From assembly GCA_025356665.1 (NCBI GenBank), contig JANXRV010000019.1:62001-126000 (forward strand): a DNA stretch of 64,000 nt. Direction: 5' to 3'. The translations under genes and the position numbers were made by a program. A model generated the notes under the pieces. The model was not told where the DNA came from and searched no databases. It worked only from the letters and a program-made list of their open reading frames with translations. Origin of the DNA: CAITSH01 sp025356665. GTDB lineage: Bacteria; Pseudomonadota; Gammaproteobacteria; Burkholderiales; SG8-39. Positions 43,889 to 52,445 of this stretch are shown piece after piece; within the stretch, counting starts at the first letter, position 1, and each line of letters opens with the position of its first letter.

Positions 43889-43923
43889 GCTGAAGAGTGA
43901 GGCGAAAGCGCGATTTTACCTGT

Positions 43924-44550
43924 TTAGTCCAAACCGAGCGACTCAATCGGCCCCTTGCCCTTGCGCAACAGCCTCGGCACCTCACCGCTCAGGTCAATCA
44001 CGGTAGAAACCTCAAGTCCGCAGGGCCCGGCATCCAGCACCAAGTCGATCTGGTGCTCCAGTTGCTCCCGGATTTCATGCGCATCGTCAAGCGGCGTGTC
44101 TTGTCCGGCAAGGATCAGCGTACTCGAGAGCAGCGGTTCATTCAACTCCTCGAGAAGCGCATGCGCCACCGGGTGTCCCGGGACGCGCAAGCCTATGGTG
44201 CGCCGCTTGGCGTGTAACAATCGACGCGGCAATTCGCGGCTTGCCTCCAGAATAAAGGTGTAGCTCCCCGGTGTGAGCTTTTTCAGCAGGCGGTACTGGC
44301 GGTTATCGACACGCGCAAACAGCGCTATCTCGGACAGATCGCGGCACATCAGTGTGAGATGGTGCGTGTCCTCGAATCCGCGGATCTCGCGCAAGCGAAA
44401 CATGGCATCCTTGTCGCCGATATGGCATCCCAGGGCAAAACAGGAGTCGGTTGGATAGGCGATCACGCCGCCCTTGCGAACGATCTCAGCCGCACGCGTG
44501 ATCAGGCGCGGCTGCGGGTGTGTCGGGTGAACTTCAAAGTACTGGGCCAT
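43924..44550 (-). CDS. YciO-type Sua5/YrdC-family protein (threonylcarbamoyl-AMP synthase-like)
   Basis: The 208-residue product has the YrdC fold: GGVIAYPTDSCFALGCHIGD near the N-terminus, KLTPGSYTFILEASRELPR, and TIGLRVPGHPVAHALL. True TsaC and Sua5 make threonylcarbamoyl-AMP for t6A in tRNA; the YciO branch keeps the fold but its in vivo role is debated. The pattern PGSYTFIL (instead of PGP.T) and the length place it in the YciO branch. It lies between a PHP phosphatase and the M50 protease in a conserved neighbourhood. Confidence 0.88.
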   Translation of the reverse strand: MAQYFEVHPTHPQPRLITRAAEIVRKGGVIAYPTDSCFALGCHIGDKDAMFRLREIRGFEDTHHLTLMCRDLSEIALFARVDNRQYRLLKKLTPGSYTFILEASRELPRRLLHAKRRTIGLRVPGHPVAHALLEELNEPLLSSTLILAGQDTPLDDAHEIREQLEHQIDLVLDAGPCGLEVSTVIDLSGEVPRLLRKGKGPIESLGLD

Positions 44551-44639
44551 GTTTCGCTTTGTCTGTATAAGCGCCGGGACCGCTCAGGATTGCGTGCGCG
44601 TGCAACACTGTTCAAGGCCTTAAAGCCGGCATGCGGCCC

Positions 44640-45467
44640 CTACCAACGCCGCCACACCGGCTCCAAGTCATCGGGCAATTGCGGCAGGCGACCGAGTTCA
44701 GTATGGCTTTCTCCCGGGCCGTGAAAGTCCGAACCGCGTGAGGCAAGGAAACCGTACTCGCGCGCCAGAATCGCAAACTCTCCGTACTGGTGCGCCGTAT
44801 GGCTGCCTGTTATCACCTCGATGCCCTCGCCCCCAAGGTCGCGGAATTCAGCAAAAAATGCACGCAGCGCCGGCCGCTTTATCTTGTAACGCCCGGGGTG
44901 CGCGACCACGGCGACGCCGCCGGCGGCGTGAATCCAGCCCACCGCATCGGCCACACTGGCCCACTCGTGCGCCACATAGCCGGGCTTGCCGCTCACCAGG
45001 TAATTGCGAAACACGGCGGAGATATCCTTGGCATAACGATTCTCGACAAGAAAGCGGGCAAAATGCGTCCGACTGATCAGTTGCGGGTTCTCGGCGTAAG
45101 CCATCGCTCCTTCGAGGCTGCCACGAATGCCCGCCATTTCGAGCTGCGCCGCCATTTTTTTGGCACGGGCGATGCGTCCGATACGGGTCTCATCCAGCCC
45201 CTTTAGCAGAACGGCGTTTGCGGGATCCACGTTCAGACCAACGATATGGATGGTGACTTCGCGCCAACTGATGGAGATTTCCACACCGTTGATGAAATCA
45301 ATGCCAAATGCCGCGGCGGCATCACGCGCCTCCGCGAGTCCGCCTATCTCGTCGTGATCGGTGAGCGAGAGCGTTGTCACGCCATTCACTGCTGCACGCG
45401 CCACCAAGTCGTGCGGCGTGAGCATACCGTCGGACACTTTAGAATGGCAGTGCAGGTCGAAATTCAA
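44640..45467 (-). CDS. PHP-domain phosphoesterase (YciV/RNase AM-type 3',5'-nucleoside bisphosphate phosphatase)
   Basis: The PHP metal motifs are clear: DLHCHSKVSDG at the start, TDHDEIGGL, HIVGLNVDP, and late AHPGRYK and SRGSDFHGPGESH. E. coli YciV (RNase AM) removes 3'-phosphate from pAp and trims short RNA 5' ends; this 275-residue product matches that subfamily. The start is a TTG at 45467 with GGGGGA upstream. A TATAAT box on the minus strand at 45491-45496 is well placed as a -10, although no clear -35 is visible. Confidence 0.9.
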   Translation of the reverse strand: MNFDLHCHSKVSDGMLTPHDLVARAAVNGVTTLSLTDHDEIGGLAEARDAAAAFGIDFINGVEISISWREVTIHIVGLNVDPANAVLLKGLDETRIGRIARAKKMAAQLEMAGIRGSLEGAMAYAENPQLISRTHFARFLVENRYAKDISAVFRNYLVSGKPGYVAHEWASVADAVGWIHAAGGVAVVAHPGRYKIKRPALRAFFAEFRDLGGEGIEVITGSHTAHQYGEFAILAREYGFLASRGSDFHGPGESHTELGRLPQLPDDLEPVWRRW

Positions 45468-45788
45468 TATTTCCCCCGAATAAACAGATAATTATAACTT
45501 AGCCACCCTCCTTCGCGGGGACGAAAAACATGTTTCAACGCTGGCAGTGATCCGGACAGCGAGTAAAATTGCGGCAGCCTATCGCCGCAATACTTTTGCA
45601 AATATTTTCATTCTCGGCATCTATCCCCATCAACATCGCACAAAATATCAAGGCGCGACGATTGGCAACTCGCAATCTTCAGCTTGCAATGCCGATAATA
45701 TCGGACGTGCGGCGCTCAATTCCAGACACACAAGCCCCGCCCAGACGAAACCCCAGAAGCCCACTTTGCACCGTCCCTTTCACGCGCA
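45468..45788. other. Intergenic region between divergent genes
   Basis: About 320 bases with no supportable gene. It holds a minus-strand TATAAT (45491-45496) that could serve the PHP gene. The rest, including the part upstream of the proline-rich protein gene, shows no convincing promoter, hairpin or repeat. A wrong-frame continuation through here has no homology features. Confidence 0.5.
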
Positions 45789-46679
45789 ATGAGCGACCAG
45801 ATCGAAGCCTTGTACCGCTCACGCGATGCGTTTGCCGTTCCCAAAATATGGGTCGCGGTCGCTTTATCTTTGCTGCTTCACATTGCGGCACTGTGGCAGT
45901 GGCATGTGCGTCCTCCCCTGGATCGCAAGATCCCGGGCATGGTCGAGACACCCCATCGCATGCAAGCCCAATTGCTGCCGCCTGCCAGCAATCGGCCCAC
46001 ACCTGTCGCGCCCGCTCCGGTGGAGCCCCCGCGCCGGACAGCGCCGCCACCACCGCCACCACCACAAGCCAAACGCGCGCCCCCGCCCCCACCGCCCCCG
46101 GCGCCACCGCTGCTTGCAATGAATCGACCCGCACCGGCCGCCACGGCGGTGTCCCCGGCCCCGGCAACACCAGCAGCGGCCAGAGCACCGGCCGAGCAGG
46201 ATATGAGCGCGATGATCGAAGCACGCCGCCGGGCACGCGAGGCACCGCCGTCGCCGGCACAGATCGCGGCAGCCGAACCTAGCCCGGCCGAGGATGACAA
46301 GGAGCGACGCGCACGCAACCAAGCAGCCAATATGGGCATGGCACAGCCGCAAAGCTTCGGTTATGACCCGCGTAAAGGCGGTGGCGTATTCCAGATAGAG
46401 CGCCTGGGCATTGATTCGGCCGATTTCATGTTCTTTGGCTGGAATCGGGACATCAAGCGCAACACACTGCAGCACATCGAGGTGCGCCGCGGTAACAACG
46501 CCGACATTCGCCTCGCCGTAGTACGCAAAATGATCGCCATTATTCGTGAGTACGAACCCGGAGACTTCCAGTGGGAATCGCACAAACTGCGCCGCTGGGT
46601 GACGCTTTCCGCCCGGATCTCCGATAACGCCGGCCTGGAAGATTTCATGTTGCGCGAATTTTTCGATACCGGCCGCTAA
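45789..46679 (+). CDS. TonB-like proline-rich inner-membrane protein of unknown function
   Basis: I do not recognise a characterised family. The 296-residue product has a cytoplasmic N-terminus of about 20 residues, one membrane helix (about 20-36, WVAVALSLLLHIAALWQW), a long periplasmic Pro/Ala-rich stretch with two runs of seven prolines (about residues 83-103), an Arg/Glu-rich helix, and a C-terminal domain of about 110 residues beginning FGYDPRKGGGVFQIERL. That is the layout of TonB, but the C-terminal domain is not TonB-like and no ExbB/ExbD genes are adjacent. Polyproline runs normally need EF-P for translation. The coding direction is supported by the clear membrane helix and the continuous domain. 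Confidence 0.75.
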   Translation: MSDQIEALYRSRDAFAVPKIWVAVALSLLLHIAALWQWHVRPPLDRKIPGMVETPHRMQAQLLPPASNRPTPVAPAPVEPPRRTAPPPPPPPQAKRAPPPPPPPAPPLLAMNRPAPAATAVSPAPATPAAARAPAEQDMSAMIEARRRAREAPPSPAQIAAAEPSPAEDDKERRARNQAANMGMAQPQSFGYDPRKGGGVFQIERLGIDSADFMFFGWNRDIKRNTLQHIEVRRGNNADIRLAVVRKMIAIIREYEPGDFQWESHKLRRWVTLSARISDNAGLEDFMLREFFDTGR

Positions 46680-46691
46680 GGCCTAACAGGC

Positions 46692-46740
46692 TGAAGGGTG
46701 AGGGGTGAGGTGGAAGGTGGAAGGTGGGAGGTGTGAAGGT
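46692..46740 (+). repeat. G-rich purine repeat (possible quadruplex)
   Basis: The plus strand carries a run of GGG, GGGG and GG blocks spaced by TGA or TGGAA units, including two tandem GGTGGAA-like units followed by GGTGGGAGG. It lies between the convergent proline-rich gene and the alpha/beta hydrolase. No stem-loop terminator is visible in this spacer. Confidence 0.6.
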
Positions 46741-46792
46741 TAAGCGTACCCATCAATGAACACCGAAAATACCAGCCTCATCAAGAAGCCGC

Positions 46793-47674
46793 TTAGCGAT
46801 CCAACGTATGCGCGGCAAGAAAAGCTTGGATCAGATGGGCTAATTGTTCAGGCTGGTCGTGATGCAGCATGTGCCCGGCATCCGCAACCACATGCGCCTC
46901 AATGCTGGCAAAGCAGGCCCTGCGTGCGGCAAGGTCCTGCGTAGAGAGTCCGATATGACCCGGCGTCTTGCTGTCCGCCCCCTCGATCCATAACACCGGT
47001 GCCAGCACCTGGCGCCAACAGGCTTCTGCCTCGTCCAGGCGGTAAAGCACCGGGTTGATGCGCTTGTGTGCGGGATCGGCCCGCAACACGACACGGGTGC
47101 CCTGCTCCCGTCCCCAATGCCGCGCCAGAAACAGCGCGCGCTCCATAGCCAGACGCGGGTTGTTTTTTTGCAGGCGTGCCGCCAAGGATTCAAAATCGTC
47201 GTAGTCACGCGAAGTCTCGTCGGCGTCGATTTCCGCGAGCCACTCCGCATAGCGTTGCGGCGCCGCCGCGGGCTTGCGAGCCGACATACCAAAACCCTCA
47301 AGATTGACCAGGCGTGCGACGCGGGCTGGACGCACACCGGCGTACAGGCTGGCGACATTCCCGCCCATGCTGTGGCCGATTAGCGTGACCGGCGAACCCG
47401 GCTGGTAGTGCGCCAGTAATTGATCAAGGTCGGCCAGATAGTCCGGAAACCAGTAACTGTCACCGCCCGACCACCCGGTAAGGCCGTAACCGCGCCAATC
47501 TGGCGCGATCACCTGCCAATCGCCCGAAAGGGCATCGACAAGAAACTGAAAAGAAGCGGATACATCCATCCAGCCATGCAGGCAAAAGAGGCGCGGCGCG
47601 TCTTCGCGACCCCAGATGCGGCAGTGATAGTTGATACTGCGGATTATCAATATTTCGGAGCGACAGACTTTCAT
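46793..47674 (-). CDS. Alpha/beta hydrolase
   Basis: The 293-residue product has the alpha/beta-hydrolase fold: an oxyanion-hole LHGWMD near residue 33, the nucleophile elbow GHSMGG, and a late catalytic His in DAGHMLHHDQPE. The acid is probably the Asp in EGADSKTPGH. No signal peptide is visible, so it is cytoplasmic. The substrate cannot be inferred; esterase, lactonase or haloalkane-type activities are all possible. It is convergent with the TonB-like gene and divergent from the mini-Bug gene. Confidence 0.85.
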   Translation of the reverse strand: MKVCRSEILIIRSINYHCRIWGREDAPRLFCLHGWMDVSASFQFLVDALSGDWQVIAPDWRGYGLTGWSGGDSYWFPDYLADLDQLLAHYQPGSPVTLIGHSMGGNVASLYAGVRPARVARLVNLEGFGMSARKPAAAPQRYAEWLAEIDADETSRDYDDFESLAARLQKNNPRLAMERALFLARHWGREQGTRVVLRADPAHKRINPVLYRLDEAEACWRQVLAPVLWIEGADSKTPGHIGLSTQDLAARRACFASIEAHVVADAGHMLHHDQPEQLAHLIQAFLAAHTLDR

Positions 47675-47786
47675 GGGCCGATTTTACCAAGCCCCGGCAT
47701 TCTGTCGCACCACACCCGGTGCAGGCAATCTGTGTAATATCCCGGACGCTGCGAAGTCTCCCCCGCCACGACAAGGAGCACGTCAC

Positions 47787-48071
47787 ATGAGACCACCCCG
47801 AATTATCGCGAGGGCTTTTGTCGCTCTGACCGCCATTTTTTCGCTACTGCCTACGCAGTCCGGTGCGCAATCATACCCAAACAAGCCGATACGCCTTCTG
47901 CACGAATCAGCGGCCAAGGCGCTCAACGATCCGGTCGGTAAGAAGCGTTTTCCCGAGAACGGTTCGGCTGTTGACAGGGGCAGTGCCGCAGACTTCGACA
48001 AAAAAATCCGCGCCGAACTCGCGCTGCATAAGGATATCGTGGTGAAACAATACATCAAACTGGAGCAATAG
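47787..48071 (+). pseudogene. Miniature Bug protein: internally deleted tripartite tricarboxylate transporter receptor
   Basis: The frame is open from an ATG at 47787 with AAGGAG nine bases upstream and codes for 94 residues. Residues 1-28 are a signal peptide. YPNKPIRL then matches the first strand of Bug proteins (compare FPEKPIKI in the 53060 gene). The next 58 residues align with the last ~57 residues of Bug proteins (KAL, F-rich helix, IRAEL, IKLE). About 215 residues of the binding domain are missing at one in-frame joint near residue 36. It is either a decayed copy or a retained small secreted protein. The carbonic-anhydrase-like gene begins 4 bases later. Confidence 0.75.
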
Positions 48072-48075
48072 GCTC

Positions 48076-48612
48076 ATGCCCGCCTTTTCAATCGGAGAAC
48101 AAAAGGTCAGCTTCCTCGGCAGCGAGCGCTTTGTCGCGCCCGACGCCACCCTGATCGGCTCGGTCACGCTGGGAAACCGGGCCAATATCTGGTTCAAGGT
48201 CGTGGTTCGCGCAGACAATGAACGCATCGACATCGGCGAAAACGTCAACGTCCAAGACGGCTGCGTACTGCACGCTGACCCCGGATTTCCGCTGAAACTG
48301 GCAAAGGACGTCAGTGTGGGCCATATGGCCCTTTTGCACGGTTGCACTGTCGGCGAGGGCAGCCTGGTCGGCATGGGCAGTATCATCATGAACGGCGCGG
48401 TCATAGGTAAAGATTCCATCGTTGGCGCCGGTGCACTAATCCCCGAAGGCAAGGCTTTTCGCGACGGGGTGCTTATCGTCGGCTCTCCGGGCAAGGTGAT
48501 CCGCGACCTCACCGCCGATGAAATCGTGAAAATACGCTCCATCGCATCAAACTACGCCGAACGGGCGCGGCGCTACCAACGGGAGCTGAAGCCACAGGCG
48601 ATTCCTGCCTGA
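48076..48612 (+). CDS. Gamma-carbonic anhydrase-like hexapeptide-repeat protein (YrdA/PaaY type)
   Basis: The 178-residue product is a left-handed beta-helix of hexapeptide repeats. Three histidines in the right places for trimeric zinc binding are seen (VLHADPG, SVGHMALLHG). Relatives are YrdA, PaaY and CaiE; some hydrolyse thioesters and some hydrate CO2 weakly, so the activity is open. It ends with a C-terminal helix (RARRYQRELK). It starts 4 bases after the mini-Bug frame, so the two share a transcript, and a bidirectional terminator follows. Confidence 0.9.
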   Translation: MPAFSIGEQKVSFLGSERFVAPDATLIGSVTLGNRANIWFKVVVRADNERIDIGENVNVQDGCVLHADPGFPLKLAKDVSVGHMALLHGCTVGEGSLVGMGSIIMNGAVIGKDSIVGAGALIPEGKAFRDGVLIVGSPGKVIRDLTADEIVKIRSIASNYAERARRYQRELKPQAIPA

Positions 48613-48680
48613 GCACCAAAATACCAGATGCGAGCGCCTGGAAAGCCGCGTCAATAGAGGCTCTGCAGCCGGTTGGCAAT

Positions 48681-48707
48681 AAAAAGGCGACCAAGGTCGC
48701 CTTTTTT
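48681..48707. terminator. Bidirectional terminator
   Basis: GGCGACC (48686-48692) and GGTCGCC (48695-48701) form a stem with AAAAA before and TTTTTT after. It separates the convergent carbonic-anhydrase-like gene and short-chain dehydrogenase. Confidence 0.85.
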
Positions 48708-48743
48708 GCATACGCAGCATTGCGCATGGGGCTTCTGAACAAC

Positions 48744-49511
48744 TTACTTCGGCGCCATCCTGATCGCGCCATCCAGGCGGATGGTTTCGCCGTTAAGCAT
48801 TTCATTTTCGACGATGTGCTTTATCAAGCTGGCGTAATCGGCCGGTTTCCCCAGGCGTGGCGGGAACGGAACCGCCTTGGCCAGCGAATCCTGCACGTCC
48901 TGCGGCATGCCCAGCATCATCGGTGTTTCGAAAATACCGGGGGCGATGGTGACCACACGAATGCCATCGCGTGACAGGTCGCGTGCAATGGGCAGCGTCA
49001 TGCCGACAATCCCGCCCTTGGATGCAGCGTAGGCCGCCTGCCCGATCTGGCCGTCATAGGCGGCGACTGATGCGGTGTTTACGATGACACCACGCTCGTT
49101 GACCGCATTGGGCTGGCCCTTGCTCATCGCGGTTGCCGCCAGGCGGATCATGTTGAAACTGCCAATCAGATTGATGTTGATAACGCGCGCGAATGTCGCC
49201 AGGGCGTGAGGCCCGTTTTTGCCCACCGTTTTTTCGCCAATCGCAATGCCGGCGCAGTTCACCAGCCCCTGCAAAGCACCGAACTCCTTCAGGGCAAGGT
49301 CCACCGCGGCCTGGCCGTCGGCTTCGGCCGTGACATCGGTCTTGATGAAGCGAACCTGTTTGCCCAACTCAGCCGCCAGCACCTGCCCTTTCTCCGCCTG
49401 CACATCGGCAATGACCGCGTTAGCCCCATTGGCGACCAACATGCGCACCGTGCCCTCACCCAGGCCGGAGGCGCCGCCTGTGACAAGAAATATAGACCCC
49501 TTCAATTGCAT
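48744..49511 (-). CDS. Short-chain dehydrogenase, 3-hydroxyacyl-CoA dehydrogenase type 2-like
   Basis: The 255-residue SDR has the NAD motif TGGASGLG (11-18), NCAG (85-88) and the catalytic triad Ser148, Tyr161 and Lys165 in YAASK. The adenosine-side Asp (IADVQ) indicates NAD rather than NADP. The C-terminal pattern IAPGIFETPM with PFPPRLGKPADYA matches the type 2 (17-beta-HSD10-like) 3-hydroxyacyl-CoA dehydrogenases used in fatty acid or isoleucine breakdown. GAGG precedes the ATG. It appears to be a single-gene transcript. Confidence 0.88.
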   Translation of the reverse strand: MQLKGSIFLVTGGASGLGEGTVRMLVANGANAVIADVQAEKGQVLAAELGKQVRFIKTDVTAEADGQAAVDLALKEFGALQGLVNCAGIAIGEKTVGKNGPHALATFARVININLIGSFNMIRLAATAMSKGQPNAVNERGVIVNTASVAAYDGQIGQAAYAASKGGIVGMTLPIARDLSRDGIRVVTIAPGIFETPMMLGMPQDVQDSLAKAVPFPPRLGKPADYASLIKHIVENEMLNGETIRLDGAIRMAPK

Positions 49512-49829
49512 GACAACCTCACTTTTGAAATGAAATAGGTGAAATAGAATACGAAATAAATCTTGATCATGGCCGCGCCACGGCTGTCACGCATCTCGCC
49601 AGCACCTCATTGACGGCACCCGCGGGAAACGGTACGACGAGCGAAACCGGCTTGACTGGAAAAGCCTGTAGATGGCATGCCGGCCGAAAAAACCATCAAA
49701 TCCGCAAGCAATGCGCGACGCATGATGCCCCTTGCTATCAGGCAAGTTATATCCCTATCTGCCAGCTTCCTTAAAGGATGCATCGCCACGTGATTTGCGC
49801 CAGACCCGCAACAATGCACCAACACAGCC
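49512..49829. other. Intergenic region
   Basis: About 318 bases between the dehydrogenase start and the sulfatase stop. I see the dehydrogenase ribosome binding site and an AT-rich stretch with three GAAATA-type words near 49530-49560 that may be part of its promoter. No terminator for the sulfatase and no convincing gene is visible; an 88-codon minus-strand frame here has no recognisable features. Confidence 0.5.
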
Positions 49830-51410
49830 TTACGCAATTTGCGTCGGATAGGGACTGGTTTCGGCGTGGGCAATCATCGCCCTGGCCAGGCGCTCGGTCA
49901 TCTCTGCACGAAGACCGCGCGACCCGGGTTCGTCCCAAAGGTTGTGCAATTCGTCCGGGTCGGCGGCGCGGTCGTACAACTCCCCCCATCGGACCCCGTC
50001 ATAAACCGAAATACGGCAATGACCGTGCAGCAGGCTGCGCAGTCGCACACGATCGGGAAAGCCCATGTAGTAGCGCTGCCCCTCCTCCTCGATCAGCAGA
50101 TCCTCGCGCACGCCGTCGACTTGTCCATTCGCGGTGGCGAGCAAGGAGCGTCCCTGCATACCATTCCAGGCCTCGACGCCGGCGCGCTCCAGAATAGTCG
50201 GTGCGATGTCTGTGGTCTGTCCGAAGCTTGACGAACGGCCCGCCCGATTCGCAGCCGGGTCGGACCAGATGAATGCCACGCGCGTCAGTCCGCGGTAATG
50301 CACCGGCCCTTTCAGCAACAACTGGTGGTCGCCAAGAAAATCAGCGTGATCGGCGGTAAAGGCGACGACAGTATTCTTGTCCAGACCCAGACGGCGCAAC
50401 TCGGCAAGCACGCGGCCTATGGCATCGTCGATCATGCTGATCGAACCATAATTGAGGGCAATAGCCTCACGCGCCTCCCGCTCGGTGCAGGAAAACAACG
50501 CCTGTGTGTTTTTCACCGCTGTCTTGTCTTCGCGGCGTGCATACAGCCATTGCAGGTGCGGCGGGAGTTTTTTATGCGCGGCGTGAAAAGACGCCGGGGC
50601 TGGAACATCCTCCGGACGGTACATATCCCAGTACTTTCCTGGCGGCGTATAGGGGTGATGGGGATCCGGGAAGGAGCAATGCATAAAAAACGGCTTCCCC
50701 CCAGCCTTCATGTCCCCGAGCCGGGAGATGGCGCGGTCGGCAATCCAGGATGTTGGATAAAGCTCCTCGGGTACACGCGTGCGCCAGGCCTGCTGAAATT
50801 TGCTCAGCTCGAATTCCGGCGTGGGTATCGCATTGGCCGAGCCGATCAGCTTGTCCGCATCCTTGGTCTGCGACCTTATCCAGCGCCGCCAGTGGCCGTA
50901 TTCGTCGTCCGCATGATGAATGCACAAATCCACCGTTTCAAAACCGTAAAACGGCGTCTCGATATCCCAATCCGGATTATCCTCCCAGCGTTTCCATATC
51001 TCTTGTCCATGCCGACCGGCACTTTCCCGGCGCGCTTCGCGTCCGAGCCGCGGATCACCGGCTTTGGGAAACCCCGCCGGCTTGGTTTCGATGTTTTGCA
51101 GATGCGATTTGCCGACATGCGCCGTGGCATATCCGGCATCGAGCAAGCTTTGCGGCAGGGTTCGCTCATCCAACGAAAGCTCGATGCCGTTATGGCGCAC
51201 ACCGTGACGAGAGGGCATGCGCCCGGTCATCAGCGATGCACGGTTGGGCATGCAGATTGGTGTTGCGACATGAAATTCGTCGGCGACCCAGCCCGAGGCC
51301 GCCAGCGCATCAAGGTTAGGGGTGCGCACGATCGGATTACCGTAACAACCGAGATGGTCGGCGCGGTGCTGATCGGTGATAAACAAAATGAAATTCGGTT
51401 TCTGGTCCAT
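49830..51410 (-). CDS. Sulfatase-family hydrolase (sulfatase or phosphonate monoester hydrolase)
   Basis: The product (526 residues) has the alkaline-phosphatase-superfamily sulfatase fold. The N-terminal metal Asp is in FITDQHRADH, the formylglycine motif is CMPNR with Cys53 and Arg57, followed by ASLMTGR, and a late metal pair is in FTADHADFLGDH. There is no signal peptide, so it acts in the cytoplasm. Cys-type sulfatases need a maturase, which is not seen in this window. The family includes aryl- and alkylsulfatases, choline sulfatase and phosphonate monoesterases; I cannot choose. A Bug-type receptor gene lies 36 bases upstream on the same strand. Confidence 0.88.
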   Translation of the reverse strand: MDQKPNFILFITDQHRADHLGCYGNPIVRTPNLDALAASGWVADEFHVATPICMPNRASLMTGRMPSRHGVRHNGIELSLDERTLPQSLLDAGYATAHVGKSHLQNIETKPAGFPKAGDPRLGREARRESAGRHGQEIWKRWEDNPDWDIETPFYGFETVDLCIHHADDEYGHWRRWIRSQTKDADKLIGSANAIPTPEFELSKFQQAWRTRVPEELYPTSWIADRAISRLGDMKAGGKPFFMHCSFPDPHHPYTPPGKYWDMYRPEDVPAPASFHAAHKKLPPHLQWLYARREDKTAVKNTQALFSCTEREAREAIALNYGSISMIDDAIGRVLAELRRLGLDKNTVVAFTADHADFLGDHQLLLKGPVHYRGLTRVAFIWSDPAANRAGRSSSFGQTTDIAPTILERAGVEAWNGMQGRSLLATANGQVDGVREDLLIEEEGQRYYMGFPDRVRLRSLLHGHCRISVYDGVRWGELYDRAADPDELHNLWDEPGSRGLRAEMTERLARAMIAHAETSPYPTQIA

Positions 51411-51446
51411 GGTGCGTCCTGCTTTCTTGAATAAATGTCCGGCTGG

Positions 51447-52445
51447 CTACTCAGCCTTGATATTGCCCGTCTTGACCACTACGGCCCATTTGGCGAGGTC
51501 TGCGTCGATGCGGCGCGAGAGATCCGTACCTTCCAGCCACAGCATGTCCAGACCCAGCACGCCGAGACGATCGCGCGTTTCCTTGTATTCCCAGATGCGA
51601 CGCACATCATTGCGCAACTGTGACGTAATCACAGCCGGCGTACCCGGCGGTGCATACAGCATGTAGGTATTGGTCGAAACCAGCCCCGGGTAAGTCGCCG
51701 CAAGCGTCGGCAGTTCCGGAACCAGCGGTGAGATAGCGGTGCTGGTGACGCCCACGGCGTGCAGCTTGCCGCTTTTGACATGCGGCAGGCCCTGCGGAAT
51801 CGGACCGCAAAACATCGACACCTCGCCGGCCAGCACCGCGGTCATTGCCGGCGCGGCGCCCTTGTAGGGCACGTGCACGATATCAATGCCGGCGCTGGCG
51901 CGCAGCATTTCAGCACACAAATGGCCCGGCGAGGCCGGTCCGGCCGACGAAAAGGTCAGCGCGCCGGGCTTTTTCTTTGCAATGGCCACCAGCTCGGACA
52001 GGGTCGTCGCGCCCACCGATGGGTGCACCACCAGCATGCTTGCGCTCTCGGCCAGCAGCGCGATGGGCGTGAATCCCTTGCGCGGGTCGTACGGTGTCTT
52101 GATCAGCGCCGGCGCCATCACAATGGGCAGATCAACCGTGAATAACAGCGTGTAACCATCGGGGACGGCCTTGGCCACTGCATCGGCCCCTACGGTGCCG
52201 GTCGCGCCGGTGCGGTTCTCTACCACCACCGGCTGACCCCAGCGCTCGCCGAGCTTTTGCGCGTAAATCCGTGCCATCAGGTCGGCTGGCCCGGTGGCCG
52301 GAAAAGGCATGATCAACTTCACCGGCTTGGCCGGATAACGCTCCTGGGCGGGCGCCTGGCTTAGCAGCAGCACCGCGGTGAATATGCCAGCAAACAGTTT
52401 GAGCAAGCGGCCAAGGCGCGATCCGCAGATATGCAGTCTTTTCAA
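51447..52445 (-). CDS. Bug-family tripartite tricarboxylate transporter substrate-binding protein
   Basis: This periplasmic receptor belongs to the Bug/TctC family, which captures small carboxylates for TctAB-type importers or sensing. After a signal peptide (LLLSQAPAQE) comes YPAKPVKLIMPFPATGPAD, then the two ligand-loop motifs GADAVAKAVPDGYTLL and IVHVPYKGAAPAMT. I choose the TTG at 52445 (332 residues), as GGGAGGGAC lies eight bases upstream; longer frames lack a site. No tctA or tctB is in the window, so it is an orphan receptor. It is upstream of the sulfatase on the same strand, suggesting a shared substrate. Confidence 0.92.
   Translation of the reverse strand: MKRLHICGSRLGRLLKLFAGIFTAVLLLSQAPAQERYPAKPVKLIMPFPATGPADLMARIYAQKLGERWGQPVVVENRTGATGTVGADAVAKAVPDGYTLLFTVDLPIVMAPALIKTPYDPRKGFTPIALLAESASMLVVHPSVGATTLSELVAIAKKKPGALTFSSAGPASPGHLCAEMLRASAGIDIVHVPYKGAAPAMTAVLAGEVSMFCGPIPQGLPHVKSGKLHAVGVTSTAISPLVPELPTLAATYPGLVSTNTYMLYAPPGTPAVITSQLRNDVRRIWEYKETRDRLGVLGLDMLWLEGTDLSRRIDADLAKWAVVVKTGNIKAE

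Noticed and set aside
49607..49873. 88-codon minus-strand frame between the dehydrogenase and sulfatase genes
   Set aside because: It overlaps the sulfatase end, has no ribosome binding site, and shows no hydrophobic, repeat or motif pattern.
50298..51434. A 378-codon plus-strand frame opposite the sulfatase gene
   Set aside because: It mirrors high-GC codons of the sulfatase, whose motifs are intact on the minus strand; the antisense product has no recognisable feature.
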